49,285 nt of DNA from Paenibacillus profundus (GTDB taxonomy: Bacteria > Bacillota > Bacilli > Paenibacillales > Paenibacillaceae), in the NCBI RefSeq assembly GCF_021369635.1, contig NZ_JAJNBZ010000041.1, positions 1 through 49,285 on the forward strand, written 5' to 3'. Of the stretch, positions 33,838 through 41,107 are shown piece after piece. The notes under the pieces were generated by a model. It searched no databases, was not told where the DNA came from, and worked only from the letters and a program-made list of their open reading frames with translations. Made by a program: the position numbers and the translations under genes. Each line of letters starts with the position of its first letter. Position 1 is the first letter of the stretch.

Positions 33838-35016
33838 TTACTTGTGTTGACTTGGAAATAAGACATCAAATGTCGTACCAACGCCTGGCTCGCTTTGCAC
33901 GGCAATAGTGCCATTGTGTTTTTCAATAATTGTTTTCACGATGGAAAGCCCTAATCCGGAACCGCCGATGTCGCGTGAGCGTGATTTATCAATACGATAG
34001 AAAGGTTCAAATATATGCGGGAGCTCTTCATTCGGAATACCTATGCCTGTATCGGAAATGTGGATGATCGTATTATATCCGCGCAGTGAAACGGCTATTT
34101 GAACTTTGCCGCCGTGCTTATTGTATTTCACCGCGTTTTCTAGCAGATTGAACAAGGCCCTATATACAAGAGTCTGATTGCCAAATATAGCATGACTACA
34201 TTCCCCTACTACTTGTATTTGGATATTTTTTTGCCGGGTCATCGGTTCTAATTCCTGCGCAATATGTTGGAGCGTGTCGGATAGAGCAATCTTATCCGCA
34301 AACTTCGCCTTTTCCTCCGAAGTCAGCTTCAATAAGTCATCCACGACATCGATCAGCCGTTGCGTGCTTAATTCCGTAATGTCCACATTTTCTTTATAGT
34401 CTTCGATAGAAGGGGATTTGTCCAATTTCAGCACTTGAATTCCCGCTTTTATGGTCGTAAGCGGTGTTTTAAGCTCGTGGGCCGCATTGGCGGCGAATCT
34501 TTTCTGTCTGGCGAAGGACTCATCCAGTCTGTTCAGCATCGTATTGAAGGAGCCGGCCAGGCTGCCGATTTCATCCTTTGTCTGAATATGGTCAATGCGA
34601 TGGGATAAATTATGCTCGTTGATGTTTTTAATCGTTTTGCTGAGTTGATTAACTGGCTTTAGAGCTCTGCCCGAGATTACATAGGTTGCAGCCATCCCCA
34701 GGATAATGATGATAAACATATAGATGACACTGGTATCGACAAACTGGTCTTTGGCCTTGATAGCTCTTACTTCGACTGATATATTACTTAGTTTTTCCTC
34801 ATTCGCAGCTGGTCGAATCCAGGCTTCATGGTCTGGCGTTATGCTGGAATTCAGTGGAACCATCTTGGTTGTGGTGACTGCTTGTAGAACGTTGGGCCGC
34901 ACAAATTTTCTTTCCGCATTATGGATGGAAATCAGGGTTAAACAAACGGCGGTAAGAATGACAATACACCCGGTAAGCAACGTCAATCGCATACGTAAAG
35001 ATAGTTTATTCAACAT
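33838..35016 (-). CDS. Membrane sensor histidine kinase (EnvZ/PhoR class)
   Basis: A 392-residue sensor kinase: TM1 (about 10-30), a small extracytoplasmic sensor domain of about 65 residues, TM2 (about 96-117), HAMP (118-168), HisKA with phospho-acceptor His180 in NAAHELKTPL, and HATPase_c with the N-box (NLLENAVKY), G1 (SDTGIGI) and G2 (GSGLGLSIV). It starts inside the response-regulator gene with an 11-base overlap and GGGGGAG upstream, so expression is coupled. It probably senses envelope stress or a cation; the secreted repeat protein next to it may be its output or partner. Confidence 0.92.
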   Translation of the reverse strand: MLNKLSLRMRLTLLTGCIVILTAVCLTLISIHNAERKFVRPNVLQAVTTTKMVPLNSSITPDHEAWIRPAANEEKLSNISVEVRAIKAKDQFVDTSVIYMFIIIILGMAATYVISGRALKPVNQLSKTIKNINEHNLSHRIDHIQTKDEIGSLAGSFNTMLNRLDESFARQKRFAANAAHELKTPLTTIKAGIQVLKLDKSPSIEDYKENVDITELSTQRLIDVVDDLLKLTSEEKAKFADKIALSDTLQHIAQELEPMTRQKNIQIQVVGECSHAIFGNQTLVYRALFNLLENAVKYNKHGGKVQIAVSLRGYNTIIHISDTGIGIPNEELPHIFEPFYRIDKSRSRDIGGSGLGLSIVKTIIEKHNGTIAVQSEPGVGTTFDVLFPSQHK

Positions 35017-35701
35017 CGTGCTCCCCCGCAGTATCTGATATAAAATATCCCTGACCTCTTATATTTCTTATTACGTCTTTTTCCCCCAGCACTTCGGCAA
35101 GCTTTTTCTTCAACGAATAAATATGAAATTTGAGCGAATTGGAAAATAAGTCCGTATCGCTGTCCCATGTATGTTCGATGAGCTGCTCGGCGCTGATTAC
35201 GCTGTTCTTGTTCAGCATGAGATATTGGAGCAGGGAGTATTCCTTTTTGGTCAATTCAACAAGCCGATCGTTGGCATGCACACACTTTTGGGCCGTATCG
35301 ATGCTTATAGGGCCGCAAGTCAGAACGGTATCCTGCTGTACGAAGGAGCGCCGCAGCAAATTGCGGATTCTCGCTTCCAGTTCTTTAAAGTCAAAGGGTT
35401 TAATCAGGTAATCATTTGCGCCGGAATCCAGTCCGGTAATGCGGTCCTCAATTTCGGAGCGGGCCGATAGAATCAATATATTGATTTCTTTGTTCTCGTC
35501 CCGAATTTTTTTAAGAACCTCCAAGCCGTCTAATTTAGGCAAATTTAAATCTAGAACCATTAAATCATACTGATTGACTTCGTGCAGCTCGATGGCTTCT
35601 TCGCCGTCCATCGCCCTGTCCACCGCATAGCCGCATTTTTTAAGTCCTTTGGCTATGATGTTCGAGAGTATGGATTCGTCCTCGACTAATAATAGCTTCA
35701 T
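35006..35701 (-). CDS. OmpR/PhoB-family response regulator
   Basis: A 231-residue response regulator. The receiver domain has Glu8, Asp9 and phospho-acceptor Asp51 (DLMVLDLNLP); a winged-helix DNA-binding domain ends in VIRNIRGQGYFISD. The open frame extends to 35785, but AAGGAGTG before the ATG at 35701 decides the start (MKLLLVEDES). It overlaps the kinase by 11 bases. The 11-bp-spaced GGTTAG repeats at 36437-36453 are a likely binding site. Confidence 0.92.
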   Translation of the reverse strand: MKLLLVEDESILSNIIAKGLKKCGYAVDRAMDGEEAIELHEVNQYDLMVLDLNLPKLDGLEVLKKIRDENKEINILILSARSEIEDRITGLDSGANDYLIKPFDFKELEARIRNLLRRSFVQQDTVLTCGPISIDTAQKCVHANDRLVELTKKEYSLLQYLMLNKNSVISAEQLIEHTWDSDTDLFSNSLKFHIYSLKKKLAEVLGEKDVIRNIRGQGYFISDTAGEHDVE

Positions 35702-35733
35702 TGTGCTTTCACTCCTTGTGTGCCACAAACATG

Positions 35734-35764
35734 GCCAAGCAGCCATGCTTTCTGGCTGCTTGGC
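35734..35764 (-). terminator. Stem-loop between the repeat protein and the response regulator
   Basis: A perfect 11-bp inverted repeat (GCCAAGCAGCC / GGCTGCTTGGC) with a 9-base loop, located between the repeat-protein stop and the regulator start. There is only a weak T tail, so it may be an attenuator or mRNA-processing site lowering regulator expression relative to the secreted protein. Confidence 0.6.
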
Positions 35765-35823
35765 TGCTGCATCATACAGTTGCAAGAAGATGATTTTCTT
35801 GAATGAAATGGCTTATATAAGCT

Positions 35824-36360
35824 TTACTTGTTTTCTACAATTTCTTTTTTTAGTAAAACTTGACCGTCTTTCAGTTTCAATTGCTGAGCGGCATTCTGGT
35901 CAGCGGGAGAAGTATGAATTTCAGCTTTTATGTTTACAGTTTTCACGTTGCCCTGCGCTTCCGCTTCAATGATTTGTTGCTCAAGACTAAGATCTGCAAT
36001 CGTTTGGTTCAATTTCTTTTCCGTTTGTTGATCAAGTTTGAGGCTTGCAATCACTTCGCGCAATTTTTTCTCGGATAGTTGATCAGCTTTGAGGTTCGCG
36101 ACCATTTCGGTTGCTTTCTTTTCTATTTGTTGATCAAGCTTAAGATTTTTAATCTTTTCGGTTATTTGTTTCTTTACTTGAACTTGTTCCTTATTGGCCA
36201 GTTGGTGAGTGGCCTTAATTGCATCCAATGATTCCATTTTAATGACTTTGGAATCCACCTTTTCCATGGGAACCCCAGTTGCTGCAAAAGCGCTAAGCGG
36301 TAGTGCGGCCACCATTGCGGCAACCATTAATCCTGTTTTTAACATCGTAACCTTTTTCAT
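35824..36360 (-). CDS. Secreted coiled-coil protein with 17-residue tandem repeats
   Basis: A 178-residue exported protein of no recognised family. A signal peptide (about 1-26, ending AFA) is followed by a charged helical domain. Residues 72-122 are three consecutive 17-residue repeats (NLKLDQQIEKKATEMVA, NLKADQLSEKKLREVIA, SLKLDQQTEKKLNQTIA) and a fourth, degenerate one begins at 123. At DNA level the unit is 51 bp and visibly similar, with GTTGATC recurring at 36027, 36078 and 36129. The repeats predict a Lys/Gln/Glu-rich coiled coil. The remaining C-terminus is beta-like (VKTVNIKAEIHTS). GGAGGA before the ATG. It lies upstream of, and on the same strand as, a two-component system, so it may be the target or accessory ligand of that system. 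Confidence 0.75.
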   Translation of the reverse strand: MKKVTMLKTGLMVAAMVAALPLSAFAATGVPMEKVDSKVIKMESLDAIKATHQLANKEQVQVKKQITEKIKNLKLDQQIEKKATEMVANLKADQLSEKKLREVIASLKLDQQTEKKLNQTIADLSLEQQIIEAEAQGNVKTVNIKAEIHTSPADQNAAQQLKLKDGQVLLKKEIVENK

Positions 36361-36436
36361 CGTAATTCCTCCTGTAGTTAGCTTTAATTGTTTTGGTGCA
36401 TGACTTGCAACTGTGACTTCAGTTTACAGGGAGGAC

Positions 36437-36453
36437 GGTTAGATAAAGGTTAG
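36437..36453. promoter_or_regulatory. Candidate response-regulator binding site
   Basis: Two GGTTAG hexamers 11 bases apart (36437-36442 and 36448-36453), about 80-95 bases before the repeat-protein start. Such helical-turn-spaced direct repeats are the usual OmpR/PhoB site, so the neighbouring regulator is the natural candidate. Read from the minus strand the repeats are CTAACC. Confidence 0.5.
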
Positions 36454-36685
36454 TTTTTAAGGGTATAGAAATTATTTTTTCTTTCATTTTAACCTTATTT
36501 TATCATATTTTAAAATTACTGATAGAATAGCCGTTCACGATACGCCGCCAAGTCCTTTTCTCCACTCTCCCACTCATTCAGAAGCCGCATTACGGTATAA
36601 ATGCAGTTGGAGACGATTGTTTTTGCTGACCGAAGGGGAGAGTGAGTGGAAGCTGGTTGGGGAGCCTTCTTGTTGAATCCGCAAT
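36454..36685. other. Gene-free stretch between the repeat protein and tsuB
   Basis: AT-rich to 36540, then no supported gene. A loose inverted repeat (CTCTCCCACTC near 36559 and GGGAGAGTGAGTGG near 36637) is seen, without a known meaning. Confidence 0.25.
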
Positions 36686-36730
36686 AAGAAAAAAGGATTA
36701 GGTCGCGAATTTCGCGTGCCTAATCCTTTG
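36686..36730 (-). terminator. Terminator of the tsuA-tsuB pair
   Basis: An 11-bp stem (AAAGGATTAGG / CCTAATCCTTT) with a GC-rich inner loop, followed on the minus strand by TTTTCTTA. Confidence 0.8.
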
Positions 36731-36737
36731 AGTGTTT

Positions 36738-36971
36738 TTACGCCTGAATATAAAATATTAAATCCTGCCCGTTTTTGACAGGTTCCTGTGCGAGCGTATA
36801 GCCGTGCTTGACGACTTCTTCCGGCACGTTGCGGAAGGCCGCCGGACAGTCGGCAATGACCTGCAGCAGCTGCCCCTTCTTCATGTCGCGCAATGTTTCC
36901 AGCGTATAAATAACCGGGTATGGACAAGGTTCCCCTCTAAGGTCCAACGTGAAATCAACTTCAACTGACAT
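36738..36971 (-). CDS. tsuB: TusA-like sulfur carrier, YeeD/TsuB type
   Basis: A 77-residue TusA-family protein. The active-site Cys is in LRGEPCPYPVIYTLETL, the C-P-x-P signature. It takes sulfur from thiosulfate imported by its partner transporter. The open frame reaches 37040, but the ATG at 36971 with GGGGA upstream fits the family N-terminus (SVEVDFTLDLRGEPCP). It starts inside the last codons of the transporter gene with an 11-base overlap. Confidence 0.9.
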   Translation of the reverse strand: MSVEVDFTLDLRGEPCPYPVIYTLETLRDMKKGQLLQVIADCPAAFRNVPEEVVKHGYTLAQEPVKNGQDLIFYIQA

Positions 36972-38169
36972 TTTTATAGTCCCCTTTCTTGAATCCAACG
37001 CCAAAGCGATAGTTTTTTTGCCAGTATACGGCGATGGCATATCCGATTCCTAACAGGATCAGCGTCACCGCCAGCGCGCCGGCAGGCCCCATTATCGTGA
37101 GCAAATTGATTTTGGCTCCGCTCTGTACGAGAACGTTATAGACTCCGAGATGATCCCACGCATAGGCGAGGGCCGTGGCACCGATGATGTTGCCGATAAA
37201 TACGGGCAAGAAGACGATTTGCCCTTCCATCAGCCGGTACATCATGCCTGTCTCGCAGCCGCCGGCCAGTACGATGCCGATGCCGAACAGCACGCCGCCG
37301 ACAAATGTGCTTGGCGCGGCAATTTTGGTAATCGGGTCCAAGCCGTAAATCAAGATGATGAGCAGTGTCGCCACGGAACTAATGGCCATGCCGACCGTGA
37401 TTGCTTTCGTCATGGTGGCCCGGCCGCTAATCCACAGATCGCGGAACGCAGATGTAAAGCAAATTTGCCCTCTTTCAATCAAAATGCCGAATGCGGCCCC
37501 GAATAGAGCAGCTACTCCCAACATCGTGCGGCCCGAGATGAAAAAGTAAACGATAAGGCCCGTATACAATAACGCAATGATGGCCCCTACGTAAGGTTGA
37601 ATTTTTCTTGTTTTGGCAGCGCTTTGCGCCATATTGCCTTTTTGCAGGACAGGCTTGCCCTTCCACCATCTTGTATTTACGATTTTAACGCCCGCATAAG
37701 TACCGATTGCGGTGGCGATCATAAATATCCAAGAATGAAATGAAAATTGAGGCACGCCAGTGAAAAAGGCAGCCAGATTGCAGCCTAGAGCCAAACGGGC
37801 GCCAACACCCGCGATGAATCCGCCAATCAGCCCTTGCAGCAAGCGGCGCTTTTGTTTCGGAACTCTTATTTTGAAATTATTGCTGATCAAAATCATAATC
37901 AAGGCGCCAATGAACATGCCCCACACGATCCAGCCGTCTGTTCGGCTGAATGTGGTTCCGTCCATATGAATCAAGCCATAATAGTCCCAATCGGAAATAT
38001 CCACGCCGAAAAGCTGTAAAACGTGACCTCCCAAACGAGTGAATTCGCCGGTTACGGCCCATACGGTTCCGGTAATTCCGAAATATAGAGCACTCAGAAC
38101 GCCTGCAATCCCCATCGCGGCATAGGGGCTCCAATAATTGGTGAACAGTTTCCCTAACATGTGTTTCAT
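36961..38169 (-). CDS. tsuA: Thiosulfate transporter, YeeE/TsuA family
   Basis: A polytopic membrane protein of the YeeE/YedE family (402 residues from the chosen start) that imports thiosulfate for cysteine synthesis. The Cys-centred motifs that pass the ion through the pore are present: RLALGCNLAAFFTG, RGQICFTSAFRDLW and VLAGGCETGMMYRL. The long N-terminal extension to 38271 lacks family sequence, and GAAGGGG before the ATG at 38169 decides the start. Followed by, and overlapping, tsuB. Confidence 0.92.
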   Translation of the reverse strand: MKHMLGKLFTNYWSPYAAMGIAGVLSALYFGITGTVWAVTGEFTRLGGHVLQLFGVDISDWDYYGLIHMDGTTFSRTDGWIVWGMFIGALIMILISNNFKIRVPKQKRRLLQGLIGGFIAGVGARLALGCNLAAFFTGVPQFSFHSWIFMIATAIGTYAGVKIVNTRWWKGKPVLQKGNMAQSAAKTRKIQPYVGAIIALLYTGLIVYFFISGRTMLGVAALFGAAFGILIERGQICFTSAFRDLWISGRATMTKAITVGMAISSVATLLIILIYGLDPITKIAAPSTFVGGVLFGIGIVLAGGCETGMMYRLMEGQIVFLPVFIGNIIGATALAYAWDHLGVYNVLVQSGAKINLLTIMGPAGALAVTLILLGIGYAIAVYWQKNYRFGVGFKKGDYKNVS

Positions 38170-38427
38170 TTTTCTTACCCCTTCAATCCTTTTCAAAATG
38201 CATTCCTTGATCTGTTTGTATGCGGCAAAACACTCCTTATGTATACGCCAAGTGAAAATGCCATCCTCCATTTTACTACAATCAGCATGTGTGTGGGGAA
38301 ATTCTCTTAAAAGGACTTAACTCTCGATCAGGACAAGGGGAGAGAGCGAGCGGTTGAATAAATAACGATGTAACCTTTTTCGATAATTCGGGATCTAATG
38401 TATGAAAATATGAATGGAAGAAGAGAG
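38170..38427. promoter_or_regulatory. Upstream region of tsuA
   Basis: Holds the minus-strand promoter of tsuA. No S-box, CymR-type or T-box element could be recognised with confidence. Confidence 0.25.
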
Positions 38428-38574
38428 ATGTATACGGATGGTTGCACAGAAAGGGGACTATACACCAAACCGAAATCATTGACGGTCAAACCGTATATCA
38501 TGAGAACGGTGGAGAATAATAAACGCGAAAAAGAGTATATCCCCGAACTTGAGTTTACGATACCGGTGCCGTAA
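38428..38574 (+). CDS. Possible 48-residue peptide, unknown
   Basis: A frame beginning MYTDGCTERG and continuing LYTKPKSLTVKPYIMRTV to the end EYIPELEFTIPVP, just upstream of the AlkD-like gene on the same strand. Composition and frame openness (open from 38371) look protein-like. The ribosome site is weak. It may be a fragment of a larger gene; no family recognised. Confidence 0.3.
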   Translation: MYTDGCTERGLYTKPKSLTVKPYIMRTVENNKREKEYIPELEFTIPVP

Positions 38575-38604
38575 TGTTATAGGATAGTGAAAGGGGTGCG
38601 GGTG

Positions 38605-39312
38605 ATGACCTTGGAAGAAGTGATGCGCAGGCTGGAAGCGTTGGGTTCGGAGCAGACCAAGCAGACTTTTATCCGTCACGGAGCGATAGAGCCCCTATAC
38701 GGTGTGAAGATTGGCGACCTGAAAAAGCTGGTTAAAGATGTGAAGAAGGATCAAAATCTTGCACGGGCTCTATACGACACTGGAAATAGCGATGCCATGT
38801 ATTTGGCAGGTCTGTCCGTAAATCCGAGAACGATGACGAAAGAAACGCTTCAAGACTGGGCGAACAAGGCGAACTGGTCGATGCACACAGAAACTACGGT
38901 AGCCGGAGTAGCCGCAGAGAGCCCTTTTGCTCTGGAGCTGGCAAGGGAATGGATGGATTCAAGCGATGAGCTGATTGCCACCTGCGGCTGGAGCACATAC
39001 GGCAACTACATATCAATCACCCCGGACGAACAATTGGATATCGATGAAATACGCCGTCTGCTGCGGCAAATCGAGACAACGATTCATACGGAAAGAAACC
39101 GAGTGCGCTATAAAATGAATGCTTTTGTTATTGCAACAGGCGCCTATATCCGGGCTTTGCATGACGAGGCGATACGAGTCGCCGATGCTATCGGGAAGGT
39201 GCATGTCAACGTGGGGCCTACCGCATGTAAAGTGCCCGAGGCGAGAGCCTATATCGAAAAGATTGATGCACGCGGGAAGATCGGTGTGAAGAAAAAGACC
39301 TGTATTTGTTAA
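38605..39312 (+). CDS. AlkD-like DNA alkylation repair protein
   Basis: A 235-residue HEAT-repeat protein of the DNA alkylation repair (AlkD/PF08713) family, with the pattern FIRHGAIEPLYGVKIGDLKKLVKDVKKDQ, LYDTGNSDAMYLAGLSVNP and the WSTYGNYIS and RNRVRYKMNAFVIATGAYI helices. It resembles the AlkD2-like branch, whose members often lack glycosylase activity, so it may bind rather than excise. A frame upstream begins at GTG 38587, but AAAGGGG eight bases before the ATG at 38605 decides the start. The Cys-rich C-terminus (KKKTCIC) is unusual. Single gene with its own terminator. Confidence 0.85.
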   Translation: MTLEEVMRRLEALGSEQTKQTFIRHGAIEPLYGVKIGDLKKLVKDVKKDQNLARALYDTGNSDAMYLAGLSVNPRTMTKETLQDWANKANWSMHTETTVAGVAAESPFALELAREWMDSSDELIATCGWSTYGNYISITPDEQLDIDEIRRLLRQIETTIHTERNRVRYKMNAFVIATGAYIRALHDEAIRVADAIGKVHVNVGPTACKVPEARAYIEKIDARGKIGVKKKTCIC

Positions 39313-39367
39313 GGAGCCAAGCTCTATCCAAGACGAGTCTGTTTCCGTATTTGGGACGAACCAGAAC

Positions 39368-39401
39368 AAGAGGCACTCCTTCTAGGAATGCCTCATTTTC
39401 A
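39368..39401 (+). terminator. Terminator between the AlkD-like and Fic genes
   Basis: Stem GAGGCACTCC / GGAATGCCTC with a 5-base loop and the tail ATTTTC. May serve both convergent genes. Confidence 0.75.
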
Positions 39402-39432
39402 AAAGCAATTCTGTTCGTACCGCCCCTGTATA

Positions 39433-40572
39433 TTAATCCACAATTGAAATGATATATTCTCCGCGATTTTCCCCGGGTATAATAACCCCTAAATCTTTGA
39501 GTTTCGATATATTTTTTGCAATGCTTGATGGTGAAGCATCCAATGTCTCATCAAACAGTTGTCTGTGGAATATCTCGCCGTCTTCCATCCTGGCTATTAA
39601 CTCAAACATCGTTTTTGCATGGCCTTTACCAAGCAGCTCTCTAATATGCTTAATTCTATCGTAACGTTGCAGTTCTTTTAGCACCTTAGTAAGCGATGCA
39701 ATGACACACTCGAGATAGAACACGATGAATGGTTTTAGGTTCCCTTGAGTAGCAGTCATAAGTGTATCATAGTAATCCTCTATTCTTTTATCAAAGTATT
39801 CTTCCACACTGAAGGCATCCTTGATCGTGGATAGGTCATTATGAATTAAGCCAACCAATGTAGAAAATGCTCTAGCTGTTCTTCCGTTTCCATCTGGAAA
39901 GGGGTGGACATACCCTATTAAATGATGGGTAATTCCGGAAATAATAAGAGGATGCACCTTTTTTTCAGAAACTACGTTGGTCTCGTAGGGATTCGACAAT
40001 CCTGTCACACTCGTAAAAAGCCAAGAGAAATATGCCCGCATAAGAAGGGGAATTTCATTACATGCTGGAGGTTGATAACTAACTTGCCCGTCACTATCTT
40101 GAAGAGCAACAGGAATACTCCTGTATCCATCAGGATAGCCAGTTAAGTTTTGCATGAGTGTCTGTTGAATTTTCTTGAGTACAGGTTCATCCATATCTGA
40201 AAAATCTTTGTTGGGATCTAAACTATAAATATATTCATAAGTTTCAAATACGTTTTTTACTTCCAGTTGGGCCTTTTGTTTTATGGTTAGCGGATTCTTT
40301 TTATAGCTTTGATAAACTTGCTCGACCTCTTTGAACTCCAACTTATTTTGTTCTATTTTTGTTGTAAAGTGCGCTGTTCTGACTAAAGAATTTCGTAAAA
40401 TGGTGGGCTCTAAAGGATGGCTTTTTAAGCCAAGCCTGGCTAGTGCGCCTATATTTCTCTCCGCCTCTAATATTAGTTGTTGTATATCGTAATCAAAGAG
40501 ATTTAGATTAGGACGAAAGACCATTTTATCTTCCTCATATATAAAGTGCTCATAAGAAAAATTATAAGTCAT
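39433..40572 (-). CDS. Fic-family AMPylase
   Basis: A 379-residue class-II Fic protein that transfers AMP (or another nucleotide part) to a hydroxyl on a target protein. The Fic motif is complete at about 223-234 (HPFPDGNGRTAR). An autoinhibitory helix precedes it: TTKIEQN at about 70-76, with the inhibitory Glu at 74 where the usual form is S/T-x-x-x-E-G/N. A winged helix (about residues 305-375) closes the protein, so it may regulate its own gene. The frame is open to 40623 but the ATG at 40572 has the better context (GGCGG upstream). No antitoxin partner adjoins it. Confidence 0.9.
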   Translation of the reverse strand: MTYNFSYEHFIYEEDKMVFRPNLNLFDYDIQQLILEAERNIGALARLGLKSHPLEPTILRNSLVRTAHFTTKIEQNKLEFKEVEQVYQSYKKNPLTIKQKAQLEVKNVFETYEYIYSLDPNKDFSDMDEPVLKKIQQTLMQNLTGYPDGYRSIPVALQDSDGQVSYQPPACNEIPLLMRAYFSWLFTSVTGLSNPYETNVVSEKKVHPLIISGITHHLIGYVHPFPDGNGRTARAFSTLVGLIHNDLSTIKDAFSVEEYFDKRIEDYYDTLMTATQGNLKPFIVFYLECVIASLTKVLKELQRYDRIKHIRELLGKGHAKTMFELIARMEDGEIFHRQLFDETLDASPSSIAKNISKLKDLGVIIPGENRGEYIISIVD

Positions 40573-40710
40573 TTTTACACCGCCTATTACACTTAAAAGT
40601 TCAGCAGAATCAAGGGTTGCCATTACATTTTATTATATTGAATTACACTTATTATGTACATAAAATAATACTATTAAACCAACTATATGGGCATATGACA
40701 AAAAGACATC

Positions 40711-40779
40711 ATGGCACTTGGGCATGCATTGGCCAATAAGGCTAGTAAAGCGGCAGCTGCAGAAGATTTAGATGAATAA
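40711..40779 (+). pseudogene. 22-codon remnant before the XRE gene
   Basis: MALGHALANKASKAAAAEDLDE looks like the end of an alanine-rich cytoplasmic protein tail, possibly the last part of a gene co-transcribed with the XRE regulator. Too short to assign. Confidence 0.3.
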
Positions 40780-40814
40780 GAGAAATGGATAGAGGCAGGT
40801 GAGGTGATTCGGGG

Positions 40815-41009
40815 ATGAAAAATATAAGATTAAAGCTGGCTAGGGTGGAAAAAGACTTGTCGCAGGAAGAACTGGCCCAGCTTGTGGGAGTGTCGAGACA
40901 GACTATAGGATTAATCGAGCTTGGCAAATATAATCCCAGCTTGAGCTTATGCGTTGCGATTTGCAAGGCGCTGTCGAAGACGTTGAATGATTTGTTTTGG
41001 GAGGAATAA
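40815..41009 (+). CDS. Small XRE-family HTH regulator
   Basis: A 64-residue Cro/C1-type DNA-binding protein that is only an HTH domain: IRLKLARVEKDLSQEELAQLVGVSRQTIGLIELGKYNPSLSL, as in YgzD-like regulators that usually control a neighbouring membrane-protein gene. No such neighbour is intact; the short alanine-rich remnant upstream may be what is left. GAGGTGATTCGGGG precedes the ATG. Confidence 0.88.
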   Translation: MKNIRLKLARVEKDLSQEELAQLVGVSRQTIGLIELGKYNPSLSLCVAICKALSKTLNDLFWEE

Positions 41010-41052
41010 GCGGCGGGTTTCATGAATTGAACATGGAGCGGAAGATATAATT

Positions 41053-41085
41053 AAGGCCATCCTATGAAGGGATGGCCTGTTCTGA
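41053..41085. terminator. Terminator between the XRE gene and cydC
   Basis: Perfect 9-bp stem AGGCCATCC / GGATGGCCT with loop TATGAAG and tail GTTCT. Lies between convergent genes. Confidence 0.8.
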
Positions 41086-41107
41086 TCACGCCGTAAATAA
41101 GTGAGCT

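Noticed and set aside
35956..36172. A CRISPR-like or other non-coding repeat array
   Set aside because: The 51-bp periodicity is in frame and encodes 17-residue coiled-coil repeats with no spacers.
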